NCBI GenBank assembly: GCA_039698075.1
Contig: JBDKTJ010000151.1
Span: 1-29,600 of the forward strand
Direction: 5' to 3'
Source: JAJFVC01 sp039698075
Lineage (GTDB): Bacteria > Planctomycetota > Planctomycetia > Pirellulales > Thermoguttaceae
Length of the DNA stretch: 29,600 bases
Below, one piece after another: positions 17,258 through 25,221 of this stretch (position 1 is the stretch's first letter; every line of letters begins with the position of its first letter). A program made the position numbers and the translations under genes. A model generated the notes under the pieces. The model saw only the letters and a program-made list of their open reading frames with translations. It did no database searches and had not been told where the DNA came from.

Positions 17258-18574
17258 GTGTCGCAGGTTAAAACGAAATTGCCTTACAAGGTTGCCGATC
17301 TGTCGCTGGCCGATTGGGGACGCAAAGAGATCCAACTGGCTGAGCAGGAGATGCCGGGCTTGATGGCCTTGCGGCGCAAATACGGCCAATCAAAACCGTT
17401 GACCGGCGCGCGCGTGGCCGGCTGCCTGCACATGACCATTCAGACGGCCGTGCTGATCGAGACGCTCAAAGCGCTCGGCGCGGACGTGACCTGGAGCAGT
17501 TGCAACAAGTTCTCGACGCAGGACCACGCCGCCGCGGCGATTGCCGCCACCGGGGTGCCTGTGTACGCTTGGAAGGGCGAGACCGACGCCGACTACGATT
17601 GGTGCATCGAGCAGACGCTCTACTTCCCCGACGGCCAGCCGTTGAGCATGATCGTCGACGACGGCGGCGACCTGACCGCGATGGTCCACGGCGCGAAGTA
17701 TCGGCACCTGATCTCCGGCATCCGCGGCCTTTCGGAAGAGACGACCACAGGCGTGCACCGGCTCTATCAGATGCACGAACGTGGCGAGCTGGCCGTGCCG
17801 GCGATGAACGTCAACGACTCGGTCACGAAGAGCAAGTTCGACAACTTGTACGGCTGCCGCGAGTCGCTGGCCGACGGCATCAAGCGGGCGACCGACATCA
17901 TGGTGGCCGGCAAGGTCGTGGTGATCTGCGGCTACGGCGACGTCGGCAAGGGCTGTGCCCAGTCGATGCGATCGTACGGCGCCAGAGTGCTCATCACCGA
18001 GATCGATCCGATCTGCGCGTTGCAGGCGGCGATGGAGGGTTTTGAAGTCACGACGATGGACGACGCCGCGTCGCGCGGGAACATCTTTGTAACCTGCACG
18101 GGCTGCCGCGACATCATCCTGTTGGAGCATATGCAGCGGATGCCGCAGGACGCGATCGTTTGCAACATCGGGCATTTCGACCTGGAGATCGACGTCGCCG
18201 CGTTGGAAGGCGCGCCGGGCGTCAAGAAAGTCAACATCAAGCAGTTGGTCGATCGGTACACGTTTTCCAACGGTCGTTCGATCTTGCTGCTGGCCGAAGG
18301 GCGGCTGGTCAACCTTGGCTGTGCGACCGGACATCCGTCGTTCGTCATGTCGAACTCGTTCACCAACCAGGTGCTCGCGCAGATCGCGTTGTGGACCGAG
18401 CCGGACAAGTATCCGATCGGCGTCTACACGCTGCCCAAGCATCTGGACGAAGAGGTCGCCCGGCTGCATCTCGAACCGCTCGGCGTGAAGCTGACCAAGT
18501 TGACCTCGAAGCAGGCCGAGTATCTCGGCATCTCCGCGGCCGGCCCGTTCAAGCCGGAATATTATCGCTACTAA
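17258..18574 (+). CDS. ahcY: Adenosylhomocysteinase
   Basis: A 438-residue NAD-dependent enzyme that splits S-adenosylhomocysteine into adenosine and homocysteine, recycling the product of SAM-dependent methylation. Key signatures are CNKFSTQDHAAAAI, the substrate/catalytic stretch NDSVTKSKFDNLYGCRESL (Lys and Asp of the active site), the NAD-binding CGYGDVGKGCA and the C-terminal FKPEYYRY tail. Length fits the form that lacks the approximately 40-residue insertion. The GTG at 17258 is chosen because GAAGGAG lies just upstream. A -10-like TATGAT lies at 17211 without a convincing -35. The stop is followed at once by a G-rich heptamer array. Confidence 0.95.
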   Translation: MSQVKTKLPYKVADLSLADWGRKEIQLAEQEMPGLMALRRKYGQSKPLTGARVAGCLHMTIQTAVLIETLKALGADVTWSSCNKFSTQDHAAAAIAATGVPVYAWKGETDADYDWCIEQTLYFPDGQPLSMIVDDGGDLTAMVHGAKYRHLISGIRGLSEETTTGVHRLYQMHERGELAVPAMNVNDSVTKSKFDNLYGCRESLADGIKRATDIMVAGKVVVICGYGDVGKGCAQSMRSYGARVLITEIDPICALQAAMEGFEVTTMDDAASRGNIFVTCTGCRDIILLEHMQRMPQDAIVCNIGHFDLEIDVAALEGAPGVKKVNIKQLVDRYTFSNGRSILLLAEGRLVNLGCATGHPSFVMSNSFTNQVLAQIALWTEPDKYPIGVYTLPKHLDEEVARLHLEPLGVKLTKLTSKQAEYLGISAAGPFKPEYYRY

Positions 18575-18580
18575 GAAGAA

Positions 18581-18676
18581 GGGGCTAGGGATGAGGGGCT
18601 AGGGACTAGACACGATGCCGTTCAGTCCCAGGCCGCTTTTCCAGCCCCTAGCCCCTAGCCCCTAGCCCCCAGCCCC
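18581..18676. repeat. Heptamer array palindrome filling the ahcY-DUF1015 spacer
   Basis: The G-rich arm (18581-18609; GGGGCTA, GGGATGA, GGGGCTA, GGGACTA) starts six bases after the ahcY stop. The C-rich arm (18643-18676; repeated AGCCCCT) ends five bases before the next ATG. The arms are inverted copies separated by 33 bp. This is the same arrangement as at 2055-2162. Confidence 0.9.
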
Positions 18677-18681
18677 TTTTT

Positions 18682-19986
18682 ATGCCCGAAATCCAAGCCT
18701 TTCGTGGAATCCGTTACAATCTGGGCCGCGTCGGGTCGCTTAGCGACGTGGTGACTCCGCCGTATGACGTGATCGGGCCGGAGCTTCAGGAGCAGTTTTA
18801 TCAAAGACATCCGAACAGTTTCATTCGGATCGACCTGAACCGGATCGAGCCGGGCGACGACGACGAGGTGAACAACCGCTACACCCGGGCCGCGCGATTC
18901 CTGAAGCAGTGGCGCGAGGAAGGCGTGCTGACGCCCGAGGCCGATCCGGCCGTCTACGTCTATCACCAGGAGTTCCACTACGCCGGGAAGACCTATGTGC
19001 GTCGCGGGTTCATGGCTCGGCAGCGATTGTCGCGGTTTGGCGAGGGCCAGGTGTTTCCGCACGAAGAGACGTTGCCGGCCGCGAAGGCCGATCGGCTCAT
19101 GCTCACCGTGCTGACAAAGATGAACCTGAGCCCGATTTTCGGATTGTATCCCGATCCGGATTGCGAGGCCCAAAACCTGCTGGACATGGCCGTGGCCGAC
19201 AAAACGCCGCTGGTGGCCACCGATCATCTGGGCGTCGTGCATCGGTTGTGGCCGCTGACCGACCTGACGCAGATCGCCAAGCTGTCGGCGATCATGGGGC
19301 CGAAACCGCTGTTCATCGCCGACGGGCATCACCGCTACGAAACCGCCTGCAACTATCGGGATCAGGTGTACGACAGCGGATTCCTGTCGCCCGAACACCC
19401 GGCCAACTACACGCTGATGATGTGCGTGGCGATGGACGATCCGGGCCTGATCGTGATGCCCACCCACCGATTGTTCCGCGGCGTGCCGTCGATGACCAGC
19501 GAAGAACTGTCGGCGAAACTGGCCCCTTGCTTTACGACCCGATCGGCCGGCGAAGGGCCCGACGCGGCGTTGACGGTTTGGGAAGACATCGAAACAGCCG
19601 GCGGTCAGGATTCGATCGGACTGTATACGCAGAAGGACCGTCGCTGGGTGATCGCCAAGCTGACCGACGCGGGCCGGGCTCGGATGGCCGAAGTGGCCAA
19701 GGATCACACCGAAGCCTGGCAGTCGCTGGGCGTCAGTTTGCTGCACCGGCTGATCGTCGAAGACCTTTTGAAATGCAAAAAGCTGCCGAAGCCGGGCTAC
19801 GTCCATTTGATCGAGGAAGTGGTCGAAGGGCTCAAGACGGGCGAGTATCCAATGGCGGCGGTCGTGATGCCGGCCACGGTGGACGACGTTCGCACGATCA
19901 GCATGGGCGGCGAACGAATGCCGGCCAAGAGTACGTATTTCTATCCCAAGTTGCTCAGCGGCCTGGTTCTGAACCCGGTGGAGTAA
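18682..19986 (+). CDS. DUF1015 family protein
   Basis: This 434-residue soluble protein matches the DUF1015 pattern: a start FRGIRYN, then VTPPYDVI (about residues 28-35), and in the middle FIADGHHRYETACNYRD, followed by NYTLMMCVAMDDPGL. The family often lies near serine-biosynthesis genes in bacteria, but its biochemical activity is not established to my knowledge; the conserved DGHHR motif suggests a catalytic or nucleotide-binding site. It lies downstream of ahcY on the same strand. No Shine-Dalgarno is seen; the C-rich array ends just before the ATG. Confidence 0.9.
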   Translation: MPEIQAFRGIRYNLGRVGSLSDVVTPPYDVIGPELQEQFYQRHPNSFIRIDLNRIEPGDDDEVNNRYTRAARFLKQWREEGVLTPEADPAVYVYHQEFHYAGKTYVRRGFMARQRLSRFGEGQVFPHEETLPAAKADRLMLTVLTKMNLSPIFGLYPDPDCEAQNLLDMAVADKTPLVATDHLGVVHRLWPLTDLTQIAKLSAIMGPKPLFIADGHHRYETACNYRDQVYDSGFLSPEHPANYTLMMCVAMDDPGLIVMPTHRLFRGVPSMTSEELSAKLAPCFTTRSAGEGPDAALTVWEDIETAGGQDSIGLYTQKDRRWVIAKLTDAGRARMAEVAKDHTEAWQSLGVSLLHRLIVEDLLKCKKLPKPGYVHLIEEVVEGLKTGEYPMAAVVMPATVDDVRTISMGGERMPAKSTYFYPKLLSGLVLNPVE

Positions 19987-19990
19987 AACG

Positions 19991-20023
19991 CGGGGGCGAG
20001 GGACGGGGGACGAGGGGCTCGGG
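19991..20023. repeat. G-rich heptamer-like array after the DUF1015 gene
   Basis: Degenerate 7-bp units (GCGAGGG, ACGGGGG, ACGAGGG, GCTCGGG) on the coding strand, beginning four bases after the stop codon. No partner arm is seen. Confidence 0.6.
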
Positions 20024-20098
20024 TGCCATGGTCACGCTTGCGTGGCCATGTGACGACTCGATCTGAAAACGTGGGCATCCGTCTCGGGCTGTTTTAGT

Positions 20099-20114
20099 CG
20101 TTCCACGTGAAACC
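20099..20114. promoter_or_regulatory. parS: parS-like site 1
   Basis: CGTTCCACGTGAAACC differs at three of 16 positions from the conserved parS palindrome TGTTTCACGTGAAACA; the central CACGTG is intact. It lies about 220 bp upstream of parA. Confidence 0.8.
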
Positions 20115-20130
20115 AGTTTGTGGAAATGCG

Positions 20131-20146
20131 TGTTTCGCGTGAAACG
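20131..20146. promoter_or_regulatory. parS: parS-like site 2
   Basis: TGTTTCGCGTGAAACG differs at two positions from the parS consensus: one in the central CACGTG, one at the end. Its centre is 32 bp from that of site 1. Confidence 0.78.
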
Positions 20147-20166
20147 GGTGCCTTGCGCAAGCTGGC

Positions 20167-20182
20167 GGTTTCACGTGAAACG
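20167..20182. promoter_or_regulatory. parS: parS-like site 3
   Basis: GGTTTCACGTGAAACG keeps the inner 14 positions of the parS consensus exactly; only the two end bases differ. Its centre is 36 bp from that of site 2. This is the best of the three sites. Confidence 0.88.
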
Positions 20183-20260
20183 TGCGGGATAGCGTCGCTC
20201 CGTCTTTCGACTTCCGCTTTTCACCTTTTGAAACTGGCATTCCCCCCTGGGCCGAATCCT

Positions 20261-20269
20261 TGCTAGAAT
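20261..20269 (+). promoter_or_regulatory. Possible extended -10 promoter for parAB
   Basis: TGCTAGAAT is an extended -10 element (TGn plus TAGAAT) 51 bp before the parA GTG. No good -35 lies 17 bp upstream. The parS cluster lies just upstream, so ParB bound there could affect this promoter. Confidence 0.4.
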
Positions 20270-20320
20270 CCGCGCGCTTGGTTGGAGATACTATGCGCTG
20301 CTGGTTTGGAGGTTCTGGCC

Positions 20321-21067
20321 GTGGCTCGGATTTTTTGCGTGGCCAATCAGAAAGGCGGCGTGGGCAAGACCACGACCGCTTTGAACTTGGCCGCCGCATT
20401 GGCGCGATCGGGGTCGCAGACTTTGTTGGTCGACCTGGATCCGCAATGCAACGCCACGACCGGACTGGGTCGACAGCCGACCAATCAGCATCCGCTGGTC
20501 CGCGGCGAGGCGCTCCGACAAGGCGTGACGGCCAGCGACGTGCCGCGATTGGACCTGCTGCCCGGCAGCCGGAGTTTTCGGGACGTGGAGTTGCTCACAC
20601 GCGACGACCCGCGACAATCGGCCCGGCTGCGCGAACAGCTTGGCATGGGCTTCAACGCCTACGACTTTGTGTTGATCGATTGTCCGCCGTCGTTGGGCCC
20701 GTTGACCAAAACGGCCCTGAGCAGTTCGACTGAAGTGTTCATGCCCATCCAGTGCGAGTATTTCGCCATGGAAGGGCTGACGCAAATGATCGAGGTGATC
20801 CGAGACGTAATGCAGGGTGGCAACAGCCATCTCCAATTTGGTGGAATCGTGCTGACCATGTACGACCCGAGCCTGGAGCTGACGCACGAGGTGGATGAAG
20901 AGGTCCGGGATTTTTTTGGGGAGATTGTGTTTCAGACGGTGATTCCGCGCGACGTGGCGGTCTCCGAGGCCCCGAGCCACGGGAAATCGGTGATTGACTA
21001 CAGCCCCCGCTCTAGGGGGGCACGCGCGTATATCGAACTTTGCATGGAGGTGCTCGAACGTGAGTAA
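20321..21067 (+). CDS. parA: Chromosome partitioning ATPase ParA/Soj
   Basis: A 248-residue ATPase that forms DNA-bound dimers and moves ParB-parS complexes during chromosome segregation. The deviant Walker A motif KGGVGKTT is at residues 11-18, followed by LLVDLDPQCNATTG and LIDCPPSLG. Length is that of the small chromosomal Soj type without an N-terminal DNA-binding domain. The GTG at 20321 is chosen because GGAGG lies eight bases upstream and the ATPase fold begins directly; the frame is open to 20282 without support. Its end overlaps the parB start by eight bases. Confidence 0.95.
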   Translation: MARIFCVANQKGGVGKTTTALNLAAALARSGSQTLLVDLDPQCNATTGLGRQPTNQHPLVRGEALRQGVTASDVPRLDLLPGSRSFRDVELLTRDDPRQSARLREQLGMGFNAYDFVLIDCPPSLGPLTKTALSSSTEVFMPIQCEYFAMEGLTQMIEVIRDVMQGGNSHLQFGGIVLTMYDPSLELTHEVDEEVRDFFGEIVFQTVIPRDVAVSEAPSHGKSVIDYSPRSRGARAYIELCMEVLERE

Positions 21068-22178
21068 AGAACGACGACTGGGACGTGGGTTGGAGGCGTT
21101 GTTGGGCCAGCTTCCGCCCGCCCGACAGGAACCGGCGGCCAGCGCGGCGGAACCCGCGCCGAGCCCTGTGGCGTCGACTTCGCGACCGTTGGCGCCGTCG
21201 GCCGAGGCGTTGTTTCGACTCGACCCCTCGCATGCGACCGACGGCCAGTTTATGCCCAAGGCGCCGCATCATCCGCCCGTGCAGGCCGCTCAGCCCGTGG
21301 CCGAAGCGGTCGCGTCGGCCGAGACCGTCATCGAATCCGATACGCCGGAAATCGGTGCGCCGCGACGGGTGAATGTTCACAAAATTGATCGGAATCCGGC
21401 CCAGCCGCGTCAGGATTTTGCGCCGGACGAAACGAAATCGCTGGCCGAGAGCATTTCGACCCACGGGCTGTTGCAGCCGCTGGTCGTGCGCCGGGTGCAC
21501 GATCGCTATCAGTTGGTGGCCGGCGAACGTCGATTGCGGGCGGCGATTCAGGCCGGTTGGGTCGACGTGCCGGTCAACGTGGTTGAGGCCGACGACCGTC
21601 AGATGGCCGAATTGGCGATCGTCGAGAATTTGCAGCGGAAGGATTTGAACCCGCTGGAAAAGGCCGCGTCGTTCCAAAAATATCTTGAACAGTATCGATG
21701 CACGCAGGAGGAATTGGCCTCGCGGTTGAAACTGGACCGTTCGACGGTGGCCAATTTGATCCGGCTGCTGGAATTGCCCGAGGGCGTGCAAGAGGCGATT
21801 CGCCGCGGCAAGATCACGCAAGGTCACGCCCGGGCGTTGCTGCCGCTGGGCGAGGAAACGGAGCAGATTGCGTTTTGCCAGCGGATTCAGCGGGAAGGAT
21901 TGAGCGTCCGACAGACCGAGTCGCTCGTGCAAGAGATGATCGACGCGGCGGACCGCGACCCGTTGGCGGCGGATTCGACCGCGCCGAGCAAGTCCGCACA
22001 CGGCACGCGGCCGAAGAGCGAGCACATTTTGGCGTTAGAGCAGCAATTCCGCACGGCCTTGGGCATGAAAGTGAAAATCACCAGCAACGCCCGCGGCCGC
22101 GGCAAGCTCGTGGTGCAGTTCCGCAATCACGAGGAGTTCGAGCGGCTGAAAAAGCACATTTGCGGAGCGGGGGGATAG
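21060..22178 (+). CDS. parB: Chromosome partitioning protein ParB
   Basis: A 372-residue CTP-dependent clamp that loads at parS. It starts with the typical RRLGRGLEALLG. A Pro/Ala-rich linker of about 90 residues follows (longer than in many ParBs), then the ParB/Srx domain with NPAQPRQDF and the nucleotide-binding VAGERRLRAA. The helix-turn-helix region is ELASRLKLDRSTVANLIRLL. The C-terminus has a likely dimerisation segment. The GTG start at 21060 lies inside the end of parA with GGAGG nine bases upstream, so the pair is probably translationally coupled. Three parS-like palindromes upstream of parA complete the system. Confidence 0.95.
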   Translation: MSKERRLGRGLEALLGQLPPARQEPAASAAEPAPSPVASTSRPLAPSAEALFRLDPSHATDGQFMPKAPHHPPVQAAQPVAEAVASAETVIESDTPEIGAPRRVNVHKIDRNPAQPRQDFAPDETKSLAESISTHGLLQPLVVRRVHDRYQLVAGERRLRAAIQAGWVDVPVNVVEADDRQMAELAIVENLQRKDLNPLEKAASFQKYLEQYRCTQEELASRLKLDRSTVANLIRLLELPEGVQEAIRRGKITQGHARALLPLGEETEQIAFCQRIQREGLSVRQTESLVQEMIDAADRDPLAADSTAPSKSAHGTRPKSEHILALEQQFRTALGMKVKITSNARGRGKLVVQFRNHEEFERLKKHICGAGG

Positions 22179-22218
22179 TGGCCGGTGGTCGGTGGCTAGT
22201 GGTCAGTGGCCAGTGGGG
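22179..22218. repeat. GTGGTCA-type heptamer array directly after parB
   Basis: Units GTGGTCG, GTGGCTA, GTGGTCA, GTGGCCA, GTGGGGC with a 7-bp period, beginning at the parB stop codon. The G-rich strand is again the coding strand. Confidence 0.85.
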
Positions 22219-22244
22219 CTTCTGAATTTTGCCGTTTGGCTTGC

Positions 22245-22273
22245 TTGGCGAGACGACGTCGGGCTGGTAGGAT
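22245..22273 (+). promoter_or_regulatory. Promoter of tRNA-Pro
   Basis: A -35 TTGGCG (22245-22250) and a -10 TAGGAT (22268-22273) are separated by exactly 17 bp and placed 14 bp before the tRNA 5' end. Confidence 0.55.
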
Positions 22274-22287
22274 AGGGAATCATATTT

Positions 22288-22368
<81 letters not shown>

Positions 22369-22555
22369 TCTTTTTGAGTCCCGTCTCCCCTCGGGAGAGT
22401 GTTGTGGTGAGGGCCGCCGTATCGCCGTGTTCTTTGGCCATTACGTCGAAGGGCTTTCTCCCATATAGGACAAAGAATTCCGTCGCATTATAGAGCGTTC
22501 AAACGACGGTTGAAATAATTTCTGATACCTTCACCTCAAAACGCGATTCCACCTA

Positions 22556-22584
22556 TTGAAGGGTGTTCTTTGGGGGTGTACAAT
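22556..22584 (+). promoter_or_regulatory. Promoter of the PEP-CTERM-like gene
   Basis: A -35 TTGAAG (22556-22561) and a -10 TACAAT (22579-22584) are separated by exactly 17 bp, 45 bp before the ATG at 22630. It is the clearest sigma-70-type promoter in the window. Confidence 0.65.
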
Positions 22585-22629
22585 ACGCTCTCTCACATTC
22601 TACTCGGCATGAACAATTAGGAGTAGGCA

Positions 22630-23748
22630 ATGAAACGGATGCTTATTGCTGTCGTCGCTTTTGCGATTTATGCGGCATACAGTTCCTCCTCTCTTGCGGG
22701 CGTGAATTATTCAGGTCGAGTCGAGTCATCCGCTGAATGGAGCGGTTTTGGGGCCGATTTCTCACCATCTTGGGTAGGAAAAACCACTGTCGTTGAATAC
22801 ACGCCGGAAAATGCAAAAGCTCTTGCAGATTTCGGGGGTGCTTATGGCGCCATGTGTTGCGGTAACACATGGTGCCTAGATTCAGGCTACGAACAACGAT
22901 GGACTGTTAATAAGATTTCCTCTTCGGCACGCGTTGAGACTAACGTGGACGCCAACTTTTTGTTGGGCAATACGTCCTATGTCGCGTCTTCGGGCGATCT
23001 ACGATCGAACGCCAATTCAAATTACGCCAACTTCGCTCATTATGCCGAGATCGTCACCTATGATAATCGCATCTTGGCCAATGCCTCGGCAATCGCTTTC
23101 CAAAATGCTCAACTTGGCGAACGTTCTTTTGGCGCCAGCGGAAAGATTTCCGCGGTCACGCTCCTGGAAAGCGGTTCCAAGTCGGCCCAAAGCTCTGCCA
23201 AGGGAAGCTCCTGTTTTGAAGCCAGCTACGGGCTGGAAAAAGACACCCCATTTTCCTTCTCTCTCGATCTGGCAAGCACGAGCAATGTCGAGTTGGCCTT
23301 TTCCGCATCCGACCTCGTTACAGGCGAAACCCTGTGGAGCTTGACTCCATCAGGTTCGGACAAAATCCGACATCTGGAGTGGAGTGGCATTCTTGAGGCC
23401 GGGCGGTATTCTTTCGCGCTCAATGCGTCGACCGACTCGCTAATTGACCAGATGGGTGTCCAGAGCCTCGGAGGCGAGGCACTCTACGATATTTCTTTCG
23501 ATTTCGACGCCGAAAGCTATTTCGTTCCTCGCTTCTTGACCATCAACGATAATTATCAGAAAGACCCTGTGTGGTTTTTAGATCCGCTTCCTTGCTTAAA
23601 TGGCTTCCTGGTTGTCGGTGACGTTGTCAATTTGAGTTCTTCTGAATCGAACTCCAACTTATCCACCACGCTCCCCGAACCGAATATACTCGTGCTGTTG
23701 TTCGCCGGCTGCTTGTCCTATGTGGCGTTTCGTTGGACGACTCGCTAG
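22630..23748 (+). CDS. Secreted protein with PEP-CTERM-like sorting signal
   Basis: A 372-residue protein with an N-terminal signal peptide (MKRMLIAVVAFAIY, cleavage probably after SSLAG or nearby). The long beta-rich, Ser/Asn-rich body resembles no named family. The C-terminus has Pro-Glu-Pro (LPEPN), a hydrophobic segment (ILVLLFAGCLSYVAF) and a short basic tail (RWTTR): the layout of the PEP-CTERM signal recognised by exosortase. It is probably exported and processed at the cell surface. The start is supported by AGGAG six bases upstream and a good promoter. Base composition is clearly lower in GC than in the genes left of the tRNA, suggesting transfer or relaxed selection. No exosortase gene is in the window. 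Confidence 0.78.
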   Translation: MKRMLIAVVAFAIYAAYSSSSLAGVNYSGRVESSAEWSGFGADFSPSWVGKTTVVEYTPENAKALADFGGAYGAMCCGNTWCLDSGYEQRWTVNKISSSARVETNVDANFLLGNTSYVASSGDLRSNANSNYANFAHYAEIVTYDNRILANASAIAFQNAQLGERSFGASGKISAVTLLESGSKSAQSSAKGSSCFEASYGLEKDTPFSFSLDLASTSNVELAFSASDLVTGETLWSLTPSGSDKIRHLEWSGILEAGRYSFALNASTDSLIDQMGVQSLGGEALYDISFDFDAESYFVPRFLTINDNYQKDPVWFLDPLPCLNGFLVVGDVVNLSSSESNSNLSTTLPEPNILVLLFAGCLSYVAFRWTTR

Positions 23749-23786
23749 AACATTGGCCGACATTGACCGCCCCACTCTAATATGTA

Positions 23787-23875
23787 GTCGGTAGGTCAGG
23801 CGCTCCGTGCCTGACAGGATGTCCGATCTCGTGTTGAAAAAGAGTCAGGCACGGGGTGCCTAACCTACTTGGCTA
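23787..23875. repeat. 89-bp palindromic element, copy 1
   Basis: Arms of 25 bp (23791-23815 and 23844-23868) are imperfect inverted copies (GTAGG...CCTGAC) around a 28-bp loop. Copy 2 at 24898-24986 has the same length and differs at only six positions. The layout is that of a MITE- or REP-like element. The element has no coding capacity. Confidence 0.92.
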
Positions 23876-23988
23876 TGATCGGCCAAACGTCTCGGCACAC
23901 GAGAAACGGTTCCTGGCACCTTTTTCTTTCCCGATTCTGTTTCCGATCGATTCCGGTCCTTTTCGCTCCCTTTTCGACGCAACGACCG

Positions 23989-24849
23989 ATGGCCACGCCA
24001 AAAGAAAAGTTTTCACTTTCGACGCGCGACTGTATAGTCCTTTTTCTTGGATTCGCCGTGGTTCTCGCGACGATGCCGTTTCGGGAAATGGCGTTCTTTT
24101 CCGTCGAACGTTTGGTGCCCTATGTCGTCGGAACATTTGTCGGATTGTTGCTCATCAGTATTCTTTTCTCTTGGTTGGCCTTCCGTCTTTGTAAACGCAG
24201 TCAGCGTGCCGCTTCCATAACCTTTTTGGTGTTCGTTGCTTTTGGGGTCATGGGGCAAGTCGATGAGGCCGTGAGATACAACCACAGGACCTTTGACGAG
24301 AAGGCGGTCCTCAGTCAAATTTTGCCAATATTCCATAGATCACTGATGGAGCGAGTGATCCCCTATCAGCGCGCATGTGAGAAGATGGGTGAGATGTCAC
24401 CCTTGAATCCTATTTGGCTGAAGAAGGAAAGCGACTTAGATATCGCCCGGAACCAAATCGTGCTTGTTCGTACGACCAATAGCGAGTTGCGAGATCTTTT
24501 TTCTGGGACGACACCCGTGATCACAAAGGCGCTGGCCGCACATGGGGTGCCAGTAGAAGATCGTGTGCGATTGACCAAGGGCATCGTCGATAGCTGTGCT
24601 GGCGTGAGAAAGATTTTTGCAACGATGAGGGATCAGGACGACATCATAACCGCAGAATTTCTAAAGGCGTGCGATTTGCTTGAAGAGCATTGGGGGTATT
24701 GGCATTTGGACGCCAACACAAGCGTCCTGGTTTTCGATAGCAATAGGGTGGTAAAGGAATTTAATGCCATTCGAGACAAAATCAGCAAAGTCGCGGAAGA
24801 ACAGCGGCAGAGTCAAGTGGAGCTTCGTGCGTTCATGAATCGCCATTAG
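23989..24849 (+). CDS. Hypothetical membrane protein between palindromic repeats
   Basis: A 286-residue protein. After a short basic start (MATPKEKFSLSTRD) come two to three hydrophobic segments (about residues 15-33, 45-67 and 76-90). A mainly helical soluble domain of about 190 residues follows, ending in a probable coiled coil (VVKEFNAIRDKISKVAEE). No family is recognised. The ATG at 23989 is chosen because the upstream part of the frame runs into the repeat element. No clear Shine-Dalgarno is seen. GC is lower than in the left part of the window. The gene is enclosed by two direct copies of the 89-bp element and may have moved with them. Confidence 0.6.
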   Translation: MATPKEKFSLSTRDCIVLFLGFAVVLATMPFREMAFFSVERLVPYVVGTFVGLLLISILFSWLAFRLCKRSQRAASITFLVFVAFGVMGQVDEAVRYNHRTFDEKAVLSQILPIFHRSLMERVIPYQRACEKMGEMSPLNPIWLKKESDLDIARNQIVLVRTTNSELRDLFSGTTPVITKALAAHGVPVEDRVRLTKGIVDSCAGVRKIFATMRDQDDIITAEFLKACDLLEEHWGYWHLDANTSVLVFDSNRVVKEFNAIRDKISKVAEEQRQSQVELRAFMNRH

Positions 24850-24897
24850 GCAGAAATAGGCCGACAACGAGAAGACGCTGCCTCGTTGGAGAAAAAA

Positions 24898-24986
24898 GTC
24901 GGTAGGCCAGGCACTCCGTGCCTGACAGGATGTCCGATCTCGTGTTGAAAAAGAGTCAGGCACGGGACGCCTAATTTACTTGGCTA
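24898..24986. repeat. 89-bp palindromic element, copy 2
   Basis: Same element and orientation as at 23787-23875, with six substitutions. Arms are at 24902-24926 and 24955-24979. It lies 48 bp after the membrane-protein gene. Confidence 0.92.
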
Positions 24987-25115
24987 CGTGGCTTTTTCAC
25001 GCGACGCGGTGTGTCGTTCTACCGCTGAAAGGGCGCAGTAAAACCCTATGGCGCGAATGGGAAGGATAGGTTAAATTGGCAGTTTCTTGATTGAAACCAG
25101 TATCAGGAGGTTGCC

Positions 25116-25221
25116 ATGTATCGACGTGACATTCGCGTGAACAATCCCACCGAGGCTTTGATTGTGGAACAAGCGCTGGCGATGTATCGAGAAATGGAAT
25201 GCACCGCCAACGCAGCCCCGG
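25116..25221 (+). pseudogene. N-terminal remnant, possibly of an ISKra4-like transposase gene
   Basis: A strong ribosome binding site (CAGGAGG) lies just before the ATG at 25116. The first about 35 residues (MYRRDIRVNNPTEA..., ending ...TANAAPDG) look like a genuine conserved start, similar in pattern to the N-terminus of ISKra4-type transposases known from planctomycetes (from memory, not checked). From about 25221 this frame no longer makes sense, and the radical-SAM frame takes over in another phase. The 106-residue frame ending at 25436 is therefore chimeric. Alternatively these residues belong to an unknown small protein. Confidence 0.4.

Noticed and set aside
20118..20126. DnaA box next to parS as a sign of oriC
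   Set aside because: Only a 7-of-9 match on the minus strand (ATTTCCACA) and no cluster of boxes or dnaA/dnaN gene in view.
23869..23988. N-terminal extension of the membrane protein into the palindromic element
   Set aside because: The extra residues come from the end of the repeat and the low-complexity T/C-rich stretch after it.
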